Shown piece by piece: positions 18,061 to 27,379 of a stretch of 64,000 nucleotides of DNA. The translations under genes were made by a program, and so were the position numbers. The notes under the pieces were generated by a model. It made no database searches. It worked only from the letters and a program-made list of their open reading frames with translations, and had not been told where the DNA came from. Every line of letters begins with the position of its first letter. The first letter of the stretch is position 1. The DNA comes from Actinomycetospora straminea (GTDB taxonomy: Bacteria; Actinomycetota; Actinomycetes; Mycobacteriales; Pseudonocardiaceae): NCBI RefSeq assembly GCF_028737255.1, contig NZ_JAQZAN010000010.1, forward strand, positions 1-64,000, in the 5' to 3' direction.

Positions 18061-18872
18061 TTCATAGGTGATTGCGCAGGTGGGCGCCCTGCAGGCCCGC
18101 GGCGCGCATGAGGCACCCGACGTTCGTTGCACGAGACCCGTCGCTCGCAGCGGCGCAGCGTGTCGTGCATGCGAGGGACGCCGAAGATCTATCGGCCGGT
18201 CGTGCGTCGCGGATCTCAGCGAGGATCTAGGCACCGTCATGGCCCGACGCGCTGGCTAGATCAGAATTGTCCGCATCCTGCGGCCCAGACAAGTCGGCGG
18301 TTCACAGCCCAAGACCGTCGGCGGACAAAGTCGAGCGGGCTGACACTCCTGCTCGCCAACGTCGGGTTGCTGGGCCGAACGAGTGCCTACCGCCGAGACC
18401 TGTTCCCGTACATTCGCACATCTGCGTATACCCAGCGTTGCTGCGACGTGAAACGCTCGAGGAGATCAATTGGGACAAGGACCAGGGGTCGATGGTGGCT
18501 GTTCCGCACTCAAGGTGTCCCTGCGCCCGAGCCGTGCAACGGCAGTGGCTGTCAAATTGGCGCATCGCGAAGTTCTCGAACCTTACTGGAAAGACGACCA
18601 CTTCCGGCGCGCTATTGGGTCTTATCAGTGAGCCGACTTCTGTAGCGCGCATTGGAGTTCATGCTGCTGCATACTTGTGCTTGCGCCATCACGGGCCGCG
18701 ACCGAGCGCAAACGTTGTCTGCCACTTCCAAGAGCGCTCGAGCCTCGTCAAACCCGCGAGCCGGGCGGCAGCAGGCAGCCGTCCGCGGACCCCGATCTCG
18801 TCGGCGGGCGCGCCGCTGCTCGAGCGACGGAGCGGACATCAACTCCATCAGCCGGAAACGTCTTCTGCATCC
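18061..18872. other. about 810 bases without a supportable gene
   Basis: A long plus-strand frame crosses here (to 19442), but its composition is unlike real genes in this window and no motif is visible. I treat it as spurious read-through of decayed DNA. Confidence 0.35.
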
Positions 18873-19217
18873 TCACGCGTTGGCCGTCAAGGGTCCACTC
18901 ATGACGCCGCCAACCTTGAGCCGGTTACCCTGCTTGGCGACCGAATCGCCATGAACCAGTACGTCCTGCCGACCCACGCGCACGGCAGCTGTCGAAGCGG
19001 CGAGGTCGACCACAACAAGGACCGTCGCACCGGTGTTGCTGTTCGTGAAGGTGAACGTGCACGAGGCCTGCCACACAACTGGCTTCCCGCCGACCGTCAG
19101 TCCTCCACAGGTGCTCTCCGTAACGGGTCCTGCGGCCCATTTGCCCGGTGCCCCGGACAGGGTCGTCTCCGGGTTCGCGGTGGCCACGACGTCACCGCTG
19201 ACTGCGACCCGCGACAT
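18873..19217 (-). CDS. small beta-rich protein, possible PAAR-like tip, 114 aa
   Basis: ATG 19217 has GGGAGG close upstream. The protein starts MSRVAVSGDVVAT and ends with RVGRQDVLVHGDSVAKQGNR, a layout reminiscent of PAAR-like spike-tip proteins, which combine short beta strands, Gly-rich turns and a closing GD motif. A cysteine pair lies in the middle (TCGGL, ASCTF). It is divergent from, and 239 bases away from, the first gene of the contractile-particle operon, which is why a role as spike tip is attractive. Sequence evidence is weak, and it could be an unrelated small beta protein. Confidence 0.45.
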   Translation of the reverse strand: MSRVAVSGDVVATANPETTLSGAPGKWAAGPVTESTCGGLTVGGKPVVWQASCTFTFTNSNTGATVLVVVDLAASTAAVRVGRQDVLVHGDSVAKQGNRLKVGGVMSGPLTANA

Positions 19218-19455
19218 CACGCCTCCCGACTTGAAGAGCGACCGGTGGACCACCGACCGCAACGTCATGGAACTTCGGCACGATACCTCATACCCATACT
19301 CCGCAGCTACCGATGCAACGATCGTTCTTCGACGGCCCTGGAAGTACTACGCGTCCATGAGGCGATCATGGAGTTTATCGAGAACATCAAGCCGAGCGCC
19401 TCCCGCGCGGCGCTTCCAGCGTTAGGCAAAGCGTCGTGTTGAGGGAGGCCTTTCG
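19218..19455. promoter_or_regulatory. divergent intergenic region before the contractile-particle operon
   Basis: The first operon gene is plus strand and the PAAR-like candidate is minus strand, so any promoter for the 16.6-kb operon should lie here or upstream. I cannot mark -10/-35 boxes with confidence. Confidence 0.3.
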
Positions 19456-20394
19456 GTGAACTTCGAGGACGCCACGCTTGTCCGACTAGCCGACCCGAAT
19501 GAGCGTAGATCTATTTTCGACGAACTGAGCTTGCAGCATATTCTGGAAGCAGCGGTCGACACGTCCGGCATTACCCTCGAGGGACCTTACGACGCTACAT
19601 TTGACGAAATGCGGCTGGGTGTGTCCGCGACGCCTGTCATTAAGGCCGAGGGTGGATGGTCGGACTTCTCGCAGACCGAGCGCGTCGTGGCACGCTTCGA
19701 CGTTGCCTGGCCGCCCGGCCCGGATCAGCTCCACGCCGACCTCATGTGGCATGGCACTGTCATCGCCCGCGCCGCGGCGCCTTCGGGTGTGGTAGACGCC
19801 ATCGGGGCCGACTGGCCGGACATCGCCTCGCTGGACGATGACATCGCACTGCTGCCCGCCGAACCCGCAGAACTTGAGGCGGCGCGTCGCCGGGTACTGC
19901 TCGCCCGATTGAGGGCTGGGGCCGCTCAACCGGACGCCATTAGCGATCGCCTCGTCGACGGTCTGCTCGAGAGCACGGGAGTCGCGTCGGTCGGCGAGCT
20001 CGCCGACCGCCACGCCGGCGACTTGGCAACCGGCCTGATCCGCATCCACTTCGCCGAACGCCCCGCGCCGCCGCCCATGCCTCGACAGTTCCTCGTCGAT
20101 GTGGCGTTGCTCGTCCGCGCCGGGGTCGACAGACTCGCCGACCTCTTCGCCGTCAGCGCCGCGATGCGCAGCGCCCTCGGGCCCGAACTGTCGTACCCGC
20201 AGGAGCGCGACCACGCGCGCCGCGGCCCCGTCGTCGCCTGGGTCGTGCCCGCCGAGACCTTCGACGACGAGGACTGGCCCGGCGCCGAGCCGGGCCAGGC
20301 CGCGGAGGCCGCCCGGCTGGCGCGCCGGACGGCGGCCGCCGCCTGGCTCGCTCCGGCCGGCATCGCGCTCGTTCCGGTCCTGCCTGCCGCCTGA
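19456..20394 (+). CDS. unknown protein, first gene of contractile-particle operon, 312 aa
   Basis: GTG 19456 follows GAGGGAGG. The N-terminal half resembles a beta-rich domain (ITLEGPYDATFDEMRLGVSA, ERVVARFDVAWPPG). The C-terminal half is Ala/Arg-rich and helical, with a repeated VGELADRHAGDLA / VDRLADLFAVSA theme. No family is recognised. Position directly before the sheath suggests an assembly or cap function, by analogy with tail terminators, but nothing in the sequence proves it. A 65-base gap with a strong RBS separates it from the sheath gene. Confidence 0.7.
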   Translation: MNFEDATLVRLADPNERRSIFDELSLQHILEAAVDTSGITLEGPYDATFDEMRLGVSATPVIKAEGGWSDFSQTERVVARFDVAWPPGPDQLHADLMWHGTVIARAAAPSGVVDAIGADWPDIASLDDDIALLPAEPAELEAARRRVLLARLRAGAAQPDAISDRLVDGLLESTGVASVGELADRHAGDLATGLIRIHFAERPAPPPMPRQFLVDVALLVRAGVDRLADLFAVSAAMRSALGPELSYPQERDHARRGPVVAWVVPAETFDDEDWPGAEPGQAAEAARLARRTAAAAWLAPAGIALVPVLPAA

Positions 20395-20459
20395 CGCAGC
20401 CGAAAACGATCGCCACCGACCCGTTCCCATCCACAGCACCCGCCCGGAGGACCGTCGAA

Positions 20460-21629
20460 ATGCCCACCGCCGCATTTCCCTTCGTGGAAGTCCAGATCGA
20501 CACCTCCGGGCTGCAGCCGACCGCGCAGCGGGCGCCAGGTGTGCTCGCGGTCGTCGGTGAAAGCGCCGCAGGAAGCGCCGCGGCGAATGTGCCATTGCGA
20601 ATCGATACCGCAGCCCAGGCGGCCGAGCTGTTCGCGTCCGTCGACGCGGATGGGGTTGTTACCCCGAGTCCGCTGTACCGCTCGTTGAACACCGCACTCC
20701 TCCAGGATCCGCGTCCGTCGACGATCTACGGGGTCAAGGTCGACGCCGGTCAATACGGAGCTGGGTTAGCTGCCCTGGAGGCGGCCGACGACGTCACGTT
20801 CGTCTGCCTTGCCGAGGTCACCGATGTCGGGACACCTGCCGCGGAGAATCCGCCAGCGCCACCAACTGACCTTCACGCACTCAAGGCGCACTGCGAGCAG
20901 ATGTCCGCGGCCGGTCAGAAGCGCATCGGGGTTGCGATGATCGACCCGACGACGGCGAAGACCCCGACCTACGTTCAGGCGGTCGTCGGCGCAGTTGACA
21001 GTCTGCGCAGCGACACAAGCAGAATGATCATGATCGCGGCCCGTGGAGGCACGGGGGACGCGGCCGTCGCCTCGGCGGCGGCGATCGCCGGCCTCGAACC
21101 GCACATCTCCACGGTGCTTAAGCGGGTCCGGGGCGTGACGATGCCGGTCGAATCTCAATATGCACCCGGAGAAATTATAGGCCTGTCGGACGCCAACATC
21201 ATCCCGATCATTGATCCCGCGCTGGTCGTCGGCGAGAGTCTGCATCTTGCCGAGGGCCGGTGCTTCACCACCGACGCCAGCCTGCTCTATGTCGACATCG
21301 TTCGCGTGCTGGACGACATTGACTTCAGGCTCAAGGCGGGGCTGATCGGCCTGGTTGGCAGCGCCCGAATTACTCTGGCGGGCCTTTCCCGTGTGGTCAC
21401 GCGCGCCGCGGGGATCCTCGGGCCGCTGGTGCGGTCGAGCGTGATCGCCGACTACACGGTCACGATCCCGGTGCTGGCGATCCTCCGCATCCCTGAGAGC
21501 AGTTGGACGCCTTCCGACGCCGCGATTGTTGCCACGGCACGCGCCAATCGCGAGGTTGATATGTTCGTGACCGTCACCTACGGCCCGGCCGTCCATCGCC
21601 TCAAGGTCACCCTCAGCCCGCGCTTCTAA
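20460..21629 (+). CDS. contractile tail sheath protein, 389 aa
   Basis: The N-terminus, sheath-like central domain and C-terminal ASWTPSDAA-type region followed by an (R/K)xVxMFVTVTYGPAVHRLKV strand fit phage and injection-system sheath proteins, whose C-terminal strand meshes with neighbouring subunits. VLAVVGESAAG early, RMIMIAARGGTGDA mid-protein and IPVLAILRIPESSWTP are family-like. At 389 residues it is about the size of compact sheaths. The sheath contracts to drive the inner tube through the target envelope. ATG 20460 has GGAGG upstream. It is the clearest marker that the operon encodes a contractile particle. Confidence 0.8.
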   Translation: MPTAAFPFVEVQIDTSGLQPTAQRAPGVLAVVGESAAGSAAANVPLRIDTAAQAAELFASVDADGVVTPSPLYRSLNTALLQDPRPSTIYGVKVDAGQYGAGLAALEAADDVTFVCLAEVTDVGTPAAENPPAPPTDLHALKAHCEQMSAAGQKRIGVAMIDPTTAKTPTYVQAVVGAVDSLRSDTSRMIMIAARGGTGDAAVASAAAIAGLEPHISTVLKRVRGVTMPVESQYAPGEIIGLSDANIIPIIDPALVVGESLHLAEGRCFTTDASLLYVDIVRVLDDIDFRLKAGLIGLVGSARITLAGLSRVVTRAAGILGPLVRSSVIADYTVTIPVLAILRIPESSWTPSDAAIVATARANREVDMFVTVTYGPAVHRLKVTLSPRF

Positions 21630-21664
21630 AACGACGACGTCACCAATTGCGGCCGGAGGACGCC

Positions 21665-22093
21665 ATGCCCGACTGGAATACCCGTCTCGCCGTCTATATC
21701 GATGACGCGGATGACCCACTCACCCCTATTGATGCGTTCAGCCCGTCGTTCGCGCTGAACGCCGAGCCATTGCACTCCATCGAGCAGACCCACCTCGGCG
21801 TCGTTTACGCCCCACAGACAATCACGTTCTCGATGACGGTTCGCGCGATCGGTGATGCCGTCGCGAAGCTCACGACCATCGCCCTTCAACGTAAGCGGTT
21901 CAAGGTCGCGCTGGAGTTCCAGGGCGACCGCAGCGACTGGGCCTTCGACTCGATTGTCCTGTCGGACTGCATCATCACCAGTGCCAGCCCGAGCCCCGCA
22001 ACGATCTCCGGGGCCCCGGCTGCCACCTTCTCCGGGATGAGCTTGGCCGCCGGAGCTACGCCGGCGGGCGGCGTGGAGGTGACCGTTCCGTGA
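21665..22093 (+). CDS. inner tube protein, 142 aa
   Basis: A small protein directly after the sheath, as in contractile tails. Segments such as MPDWNTRLAVYIDD, QTHLGVVYAPQTITFSMTVR and FKVALEFQGD are beta-rich and fit the Hcp/gp19-like tube fold. GGAGGA at 21655-21660 fixes ATG 21665 rather than an upstream in-frame codon. Tube hexamers stack inside the sheath. The fold is inferred from size, order and strand pattern. Confidence 0.65.
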   Translation: MPDWNTRLAVYIDDADDPLTPIDAFSPSFALNAEPLHSIEQTHLGVVYAPQTITFSMTVRAIGDAVAKLTTIALQRKRFKVALEFQGDRSDWAFDSIVLSDCIITSASPSPATISGAPAATFSGMSLAAGATPAGGVEVTVP

Positions 22094-22109
22094 CTGGGAG
22101 GCGAGCGCG

Positions 22110-22361
22110 ATGACAGCGGCCGGCGGGCGCGGCGCGCGGGTCGGTCGGACCGGCATCGCACTGGTTCATGAGGGTGAGCTGGTGCTGCCGGCGGCGGGCA
22201 GCGAGGCGCAGGCCGAGCAAGCACTTGAGGACGAGCGAGGTGTCGTCACCTACTTCTTTCCGGTGGAGATTGAAGTCCGCTCGGCGGCGTCCGACCTGGA
22301 CCTCGACTCAGTCGCCGACCGCGTCTTAAGCCGTCTGGCCCAGGGCTTGGAAGGAGTCTGA
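22110..22361 (+). CDS. small operon protein, 83 aa
   Basis: It begins MTAAGGRGARVGRTGIALVH and continues with EGELVLPAAGSEAQAEQ. A GxALVHEGELVLP pattern like this is seen near the ends of tape-measure proteins and in small tail proteins. GGGAGG precedes the ATG. Its place between tube and the large protein matches that of a tail assembly chaperone in phages, but the sequence is too short to assign. Confidence 0.55.
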   Translation: MTAAGGRGARVGRTGIALVHEGELVLPAAGSEAQAEQALEDERGVVTYFFPVEIEVRSAASDLDLDSVADRVLSRLAQGLEGV

Positions 22362-22368
22362 GGCGGTC

Positions 22369-25300
22369 GTGCCGGTAAAGGTTCAGGTGCCGATCCGGGT
22401 CGTCGTCGACCCGCACGGGCTGATGTCGCGGCTGGACGACCTCGGCCAGGCGGTCGAGTCCGCGACGACACGCGCCCTGCTCCGCTCAGTGGACGTCCTA
22501 GTGGAGCGCCGCGGCGGGTGGGTCGCCCACGAGACCGCGTCCCCGGTCCTGACCTGGAACGGCGAGGGCCTTTCCGACGTTGCGGTGACGACGCGCCGAC
22601 TAGCCGAAGAGGCCGTCCGGCGGGCCATCGCGGCAGCCGTGGCGGCTGGTCTACCCGGCGACGATGCCGGCGACGCGGGTCTGGCCCGGCGGCTCGTCGA
22701 CGACCCGGCGGAGGCGCTTGACCCGGACCGGCTGGCCGCAGCGGCCGGGCTCTACACGATTCCCGGCTATGAGGACGGCGAGCCGACTATCGTCGTCTTC
22801 GACGAACCCTTCGACGTCCACAACGACGACGTACGTCTGCAGTGGGAGCCCGTGTCGCCGGGGCCGGCGATGTCGGAGAGATTCCGAGCTGAGCTTCAGA
22901 TCCGCTACGGCACCCGGGTGCCCGCGCAGGTCGGCGTGATCTTCCAGGGCGACGACGGGCAGCTGTGGGTCTACGTCGAGCGCGTCGCCACAGGGGAGGT
23001 CCTGCTCGACGGAGCCCTGGGGCCGCTGCTGGTGCGCGAATTGCGAACGAGCGCCGGCGACGTCGTTGCCATCGACACCCCATTCGTCCCATCCGCCGGA
23101 TCCACCTATCAGCTGCGCTATCTCGGCCGAGGGAACACCGATGCGGAGCGGCTGCAGGCTTTCCTGATCTTCTACGGACCGGCCCTGGCGGAGCACGTCC
23201 GTGCCGACCTGCCTACCGGCGTCGAGAACGCGGACGCGCTCGTCGCTGCCCGCGTCGAGGAGACCGCCCGGCGATGGGCCACAACCGGAGTCCCGGCAGA
23301 CACCCGGACCTTCCTCGTCTTGGTCGTGGACGGCAGACCGTTCCTGCTGCAGGGCACGGTCGACGTCGCGGCCGACCTCGATGCGGAGCTCGTCCCAATC
23401 GTCACGCTCGTCGACGCACCGCGTACCGAGGACGAACCGGGTACAGGCGAGAGGGGACTCGCCGGGGACGAGGGAGCTGGCCGGGAACGGAGCGGGGAGG
23501 GACGGTCGGATGAGCAGCGGGGCGGGGAGGGCGACGCCGGTGACCAGGTCGAGACCGGCGGTCCACTCGGTACTACCGCCTCCGATGTTGACCGTGTCTG
23601 GCCGATTGCGAGCCTGACGGGCGACGTGCTCGCCTGTACCCCGTTCCTGGGCGAACCGGCTGCTGCGGATCTTGTTGATGACGGCGGGCTGTTGGACCGG
23701 ATGGGCCGGCTCGCCGCGGCGCTGGAGGTCCCCGAGTGCGGCTACCTCGGCCGGTTTGCGATCAACGCCGCGGAGGTGGTTGCCGCGCGGGCCCGCGCTG
23801 TGGGGGTGGCCGCCGCGCAGGCGTCGACCACCAACGATGTCACGATCCGCCACGACGGGCGCGGCAACAACGGCTTTCTCGACGTCCGTCCCGGCGCCTC
23901 GCCGGAGTTCGAGTACCTGCGCCTGCTCGGTGGCCTCGCCGCACAGGTGCATGACTTCGGCTCCGCGGTGGCGGATATCTACCTCCTCCCGGCGAATCGG
24001 CACCTGGTCCGCGTAAACGAGGGCGGGAGTCCGAACGTCAGCGGGTGGATCCTGCGCTTCCTCAGCGAGTTTCCAGACGCCGTGCAGGCCGGGTACATGC
24101 ATCTGTATGCCGAGACATGCCGCGTGCTGCTGCTCCAACAGTTGCGCACCTCTCGCGCCGGCATTCTGGGCCGTTGCGCACGGCTCGACGAGACCGCCAC
24201 CGCGTTCGCGCAGACCCTGGACATCCTTGGCGAGTCCCTGGTTCAGCTATCGACGCTGCGTGCGGCCCTGCGGCATTCCGCCGAGGTGCACGTCGTGGGG
24301 ACGGTACGGCAGGTGCTGTCGGTGCCGGAGACCGTGCCGGATCCGGAGGGTGCGTCTGTCGCGCTGCCACCGCCCATTGACGACGTGCCGGCGCGCATCC
24401 TTGCCGTGGTCGGCGACGCGACGGTGCAGCGGCGGGGCGACGAGCGAGTCGTGCTGCATCGCGGCCGGACGTGGACGTTGGCCGAGCTCGACGCCGCCGT
24501 GGGCGTGCGTCGCCAGCTCATCAACCAGGTCGATCCGCTGTTCTTGCAGGTGGAGAACCTGGAGTGGCAGTACGCGGCTATGCAGCGCGACCCTGCTGCA
24601 CCGCGGCGGTTCCTCGAGCAGCTCCTCGGCAGGATGGCCGAGGCCAATAAGTCGATGCTCGACGAGGCCTCCGACCCCGACGATGGCGCGTTCTTCGCCC
24701 TGGAGGCGTCGCAGTACGTCCAGCGGGAGGGCGGGCGCGATTGGCGCGGCCTGCGGTATGACCTGCAGGGCGTTCATGCCCTCGCCGACGAGCAGTTGCG
24801 CCCGGCCATCGGTCACGACGTCCTCTACGTCGCGGGGATAAATGACGCCATCGGCCGTAAGGCCGCCTTCGACCAATTCCTGGCCGTTTTCGCCACCGGT
24901 GGAATCATCCTGCTCGGGTTGCTGTGTGCCCCACTTGGCGCGGTCGTTGTGGCCGCAGTGACGGGCATCGCCGGGCTCGCCCTCACCGCGCACGATGTCC
25001 TCGAGGCTCGCCGACAGTCCACGCTGTACCGAGCGCTAGAGGATCCCGAGCTTTTCCTGCGGTGGCAGGAGGTGCAGCTCGCGCAGCTGATGGCCGGTCT
25101 CGGGGTCGCATTCAGCGTTTTCGACGTCGTCGGAGTCGGTCGCGCCGCCCACGTCCTGGTCGACGCTGCCCGGTACGGCCTGCGGGTCGCCGAGCGTGCC
25201 AGTGTGGGTCTTGCAGCGCGCTCGCTGGCCCGCTCTGCCCGCCGCGAGATCGTCCGGAACATGACGCGGGAAGTCCTGGAGAACGCGGTACGCCAAGCCG

Positions 25301-25458
25301 TCACGGAGGCCGCGATCACCGCCGCACTCGACCGGCTGCTGCCTGCCGTGATCACGCCAGTCCTCGTGCCCTGGTTGCGCGAGGTCGCCCGAGAGCACGG
25401 CACCCTCGGCGAGGTGGACGCCGCCCTCGGTGAGCTCGTCCCCAGGAGCACACCGTGA
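22369..25458 (+). CDS. large operon protein, possible tape measure or cargo, 1029 aa
   Basis: Start GTG 22369 with GAAGGAG upstream. The N-terminal 340 residues are mixed alpha/beta. Residues about 350-390 form a Gly/Glu/Arg-rich, disordered linker. The middle is mostly helical. A long hydrophobic block lies at about 836-878 (LAVFATGGIILLGLLCAPLG and following), then amphipathic helices to the end. Order after the tube gene suggests a tape measure, which sets tube length and often holds membrane-active helices. However, the folded N-terminal part and disordered linker are unusual for one, so a loaded effector with a pore-like end is an alternative. No enzymatic motif is recognised. It overlaps the next gene by four bases. 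Confidence 0.75.
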   Translation: MPVKVQVPIRVVVDPHGLMSRLDDLGQAVESATTRALLRSVDVLVERRGGWVAHETASPVLTWNGEGLSDVAVTTRRLAEEAVRRAIAAAVAAGLPGDDAGDAGLARRLVDDPAEALDPDRLAAAAGLYTIPGYEDGEPTIVVFDEPFDVHNDDVRLQWEPVSPGPAMSERFRAELQIRYGTRVPAQVGVIFQGDDGQLWVYVERVATGEVLLDGALGPLLVRELRTSAGDVVAIDTPFVPSAGSTYQLRYLGRGNTDAERLQAFLIFYGPALAEHVRADLPTGVENADALVAARVEETARRWATTGVPADTRTFLVLVVDGRPFLLQGTVDVAADLDAELVPIVTLVDAPRTEDEPGTGERGLAGDEGAGRERSGEGRSDEQRGGEGDAGDQVETGGPLGTTASDVDRVWPIASLTGDVLACTPFLGEPAAADLVDDGGLLDRMGRLAAALEVPECGYLGRFAINAAEVVAARARAVGVAAAQASTTNDVTIRHDGRGNNGFLDVRPGASPEFEYLRLLGGLAAQVHDFGSAVADIYLLPANRHLVRVNEGGSPNVSGWILRFLSEFPDAVQAGYMHLYAETCRVLLLQQLRTSRAGILGRCARLDETATAFAQTLDILGESLVQLSTLRAALRHSAEVHVVGTVRQVLSVPETVPDPEGASVALPPPIDDVPARILAVVGDATVQRRGDERVVLHRGRTWTLAELDAAVGVRRQLINQVDPLFLQVENLEWQYAAMQRDPAAPRRFLEQLLGRMAEANKSMLDEASDPDDGAFFALEASQYVQREGGRDWRGLRYDLQGVHALADEQLRPAIGHDVLYVAGINDAIGRKAAFDQFLAVFATGGIILLGLLCAPLGAVVVAAVTGIAGLALTAHDVLEARRQSTLYRALEDPELFLRWQEVQLAQLMAGLGVAFSVFDVVGVGRAAHVLVDAARYGLRVAERASVGLAARSLARSARREIVRNMTREVLENAVRQAVTEAAITAALDRLLPAVITPVLVPWLREVAREHGTLGEVDAALGELVPRSTP

Positions 25459-26885
25459 CAATCGGTGCCGCGGCTCTACAGCCAGCCATTCGGGCATGGG
25501 CTCGCCGGCAGGCCCGCACCCTAAACGCCCTGGAGCGCGCCCTGGAGATCGTCTACCGCGACCGGCCAGGCATCCGGACCCTCGACGAACTCACTACATC
25601 CCTGCTGCTGGCGGTAATGCGCCGGCACGAGGCGACTGTCGACGGCGCGCTGCACCAGATCGACGACGTCATGGCACGTTTGATGGAGGACGTCGACCGG
25701 CTCCGCACAGCCGCAGCGCAGGGCCGCCCCCCAACCATGCGGGAGGCGGACCTGCACGTCCTGGCCGAGGCGCTGGCGGAGATGGTGAGCTTCCAGGACC
25801 GGGTGCAGTCCATGCTGGACACCGACCCCACCCGAGTGCAGGAGATCCTCCGCGACATAGTGGGTGCCCAACCATCGCCGGTGCCGCGGCCCCCGATACA
25901 GGGTGCGCCCACCCTCGTTGAGAGCCGGCGGCGCGGCGCCGAGGTGCTGCGCTGGGCCGAGGAGGTGCTGGCCGCGCACGCGGCGGGCCGAACTCTGGAG
26001 GTCAACCCGGTCCGGGTGCGGCCCCATCCGAGGCTCATCGAGCGGCTGGAGCGCATGCGCGAGGCGATGGCGGCCTACCGAAGTACCACGCACTCCGACC
26101 CTGTGGCGGCACACGAGGCGGCCGAGGAGCTGCGGCGAATGGTTGCCGAGGCCAACGAGACGCTACGATTGTTCGGCGATCGGTTCGAGGTGCGCACAAC
26201 CGGGGACCGTGTCGTGCCTACTCGACCCGACCCCGCTGCGGCGGCGGGCACCGTTGACGCGGACCTGCTGGCCGTGCGCCACGCGCTTACGGCCGAACGA
26301 GTGCATGCGCCTGCTGGGGAGCTGTTCGGGGTGCTGACCGTCGCCGAGCCGACCGTGCGCGCGGACGGCGTGCTCGGCGAGCCGCTCGCCCGGGACCTGC
26401 CGGACGTCGGGCTGGAGAAACACCTCCCGACACCAGATGACATCCGTGGCTTGCCGACCGACCCGCCATGGCTGGCGGCCCGGCTCGCTGACCTGCTGAC
26501 CAGCGCCGGCCACGAATGGGAGCGGGCCCATCTGATCGGGCCTGGCTTCGGCGCAGAGCTCTTTGAAGGGATCACACTCGCCCCCCGTGGGGTCAACCAG
26601 ATAGCGCAGAACCGCGGTATTGAGGGGTTCCTCCGACACGCTGCGGAGACCGTCGGCGGCGATGTGCGGGTCGCCGCCGAGGTGCATAGCCGCCGGCTCG
26701 CGATACCGCTGGCCGGCGGCACGTTCGAGCACATCGACGTCATGGAGTCGGTGCACTACCGAGTGCCGGTGCAGGACGGGCCACCGCTGATCTACGACAT
26801 CTACGTCAACCCCGACGGCAGCTGGCACGTCGAGCACAACCTCCCGGCCGGCGTCCTCGACATCCCGACAGGCGGCTCCGGATGA
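25455..26885 (+). CDS. putative toxin/effector with polymorphic-toxin-type C-terminal domain, 476 aa
   Basis: Residues 1-260 are helical with coiled-coil character (HQIDDVMARLMEDVDRLRTA, LRRMVAEANETLRLF), suited to packing or trafficking. A flexible stretch follows. The C-terminal 125 residues contain WERAHLIGPGFGAELFEGIT (His359 in the RAHLxGPGFG motif), NQIAQNRGIEGFLR and a strand-rich end. This resembles the C-terminal domain called polymorphic toxin type 4, as I remember it. Its chemistry is not established to my knowledge. GTG 25455 overlaps the upstream stop and ATG 26882 overlaps this stop, so it is translated with the tail genes. No immunity gene is obvious next to it. Confidence 0.6.
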   Translation: MTIGAAALQPAIRAWARRQARTLNALERALEIVYRDRPGIRTLDELTTSLLLAVMRRHEATVDGALHQIDDVMARLMEDVDRLRTAAAQGRPPTMREADLHVLAEALAEMVSFQDRVQSMLDTDPTRVQEILRDIVGAQPSPVPRPPIQGAPTLVESRRRGAEVLRWAEEVLAAHAAGRTLEVNPVRVRPHPRLIERLERMREAMAAYRSTTHSDPVAAHEAAEELRRMVAEANETLRLFGDRFEVRTTGDRVVPTRPDPAAAAGTVDADLLAVRHALTAERVHAPAGELFGVLTVAEPTVRADGVLGEPLARDLPDVGLEKHLPTPDDIRGLPTDPPWLAARLADLLTSAGHEWERAHLIGPGFGAELFEGITLAPRGVNQIAQNRGIEGFLRHAAETVGGDVRVAAEVHSRRLAIPLAGGTFEHIDVMESVHYRVPVQDGPPLIYDIYVNPDGSWHVEHNLPAGVLDIPTGGSG

Positions 26886-27379
26886 GCTCAAGCTTCCAGC
26901 ACTATCTCGCCGTCCCGTCCGCGATCCTGTCCGATGGCGCATTGCTCACCATTCCGCTGTGGGCGGTCACGGCGATGTCGGTCAGCGCCACCTACCACTT
27001 GCCGGCGATCGGGTCGGCCGGAGCGCGCGCCGGTGTCGCCGCCCATGACGACACCGTCACTCTCGCCGGTGTGCTCGTCGGGCCCGAGCGCTATGCGTGG
27101 AAGCTGGCGCTGGAGCGGCTCGCCGAGGCAAGCCGGCACGGGTCGGCGCTGGCCGCCTATACCGGTGGCGCTGTCGGTGGGGCCATCCTGGTTACGTCGA
27201 TGACCATCCGCACCGACATGTACTTCCAGTCCCTGGCGTTCAACGTCACAGCCGGCAAGCGCGACGCCATCGACGTCACAATGGCGCTCGTCCACGCGCC
27301 GCTGCCGAGCGCGCTCGGGGTGCTCCTCGATGTCGCGAGCATCGGCGTCGGCGCCCTCGCAGACTGGGCTGGCAACTGA
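26882..27379 (+). CDS. GpU-like tail protein, 165 aa
   Basis: The segment DDTVTLAGVLVGPERYAWKL (a beta strand plus helix), then GGAILVTSMTIRTDMYFQSL and RDAIDVTMALVH, resembles P2 GpU-type tail-terminator or Afp7-like hub-adjacent proteins: a central test-of-wild strand followed by a terminal hairpin. No LysM motif is visible. It starts on an ATG inside the previous stop region. Position between the possible tape measure/effector and the spike fits a tube-initiator or hub connector. Confidence 0.45.
   Translation: MSSSFQHYLAVPSAILSDGALLTIPLWAVTAMSVSATYHLPAIGSAGARAGVAAHDDTVTLAGVLVGPERYAWKLALERLAEASRHGSALAAYTGGAVGGAILVTSMTIRTDMYFQSLAFNVTAGKRDAIDVTMALVHAPLPSALGVLLDVASIGVGALADWAGN

Noticed and set aside
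18267-19442. Plus-strand open frame of 391 codons before the contractile operon
   Set aside because: No motif, poor start, and it runs antisense through the small minus-strand gene at 18873-19217, which has a good RBS and protein-like sequence.
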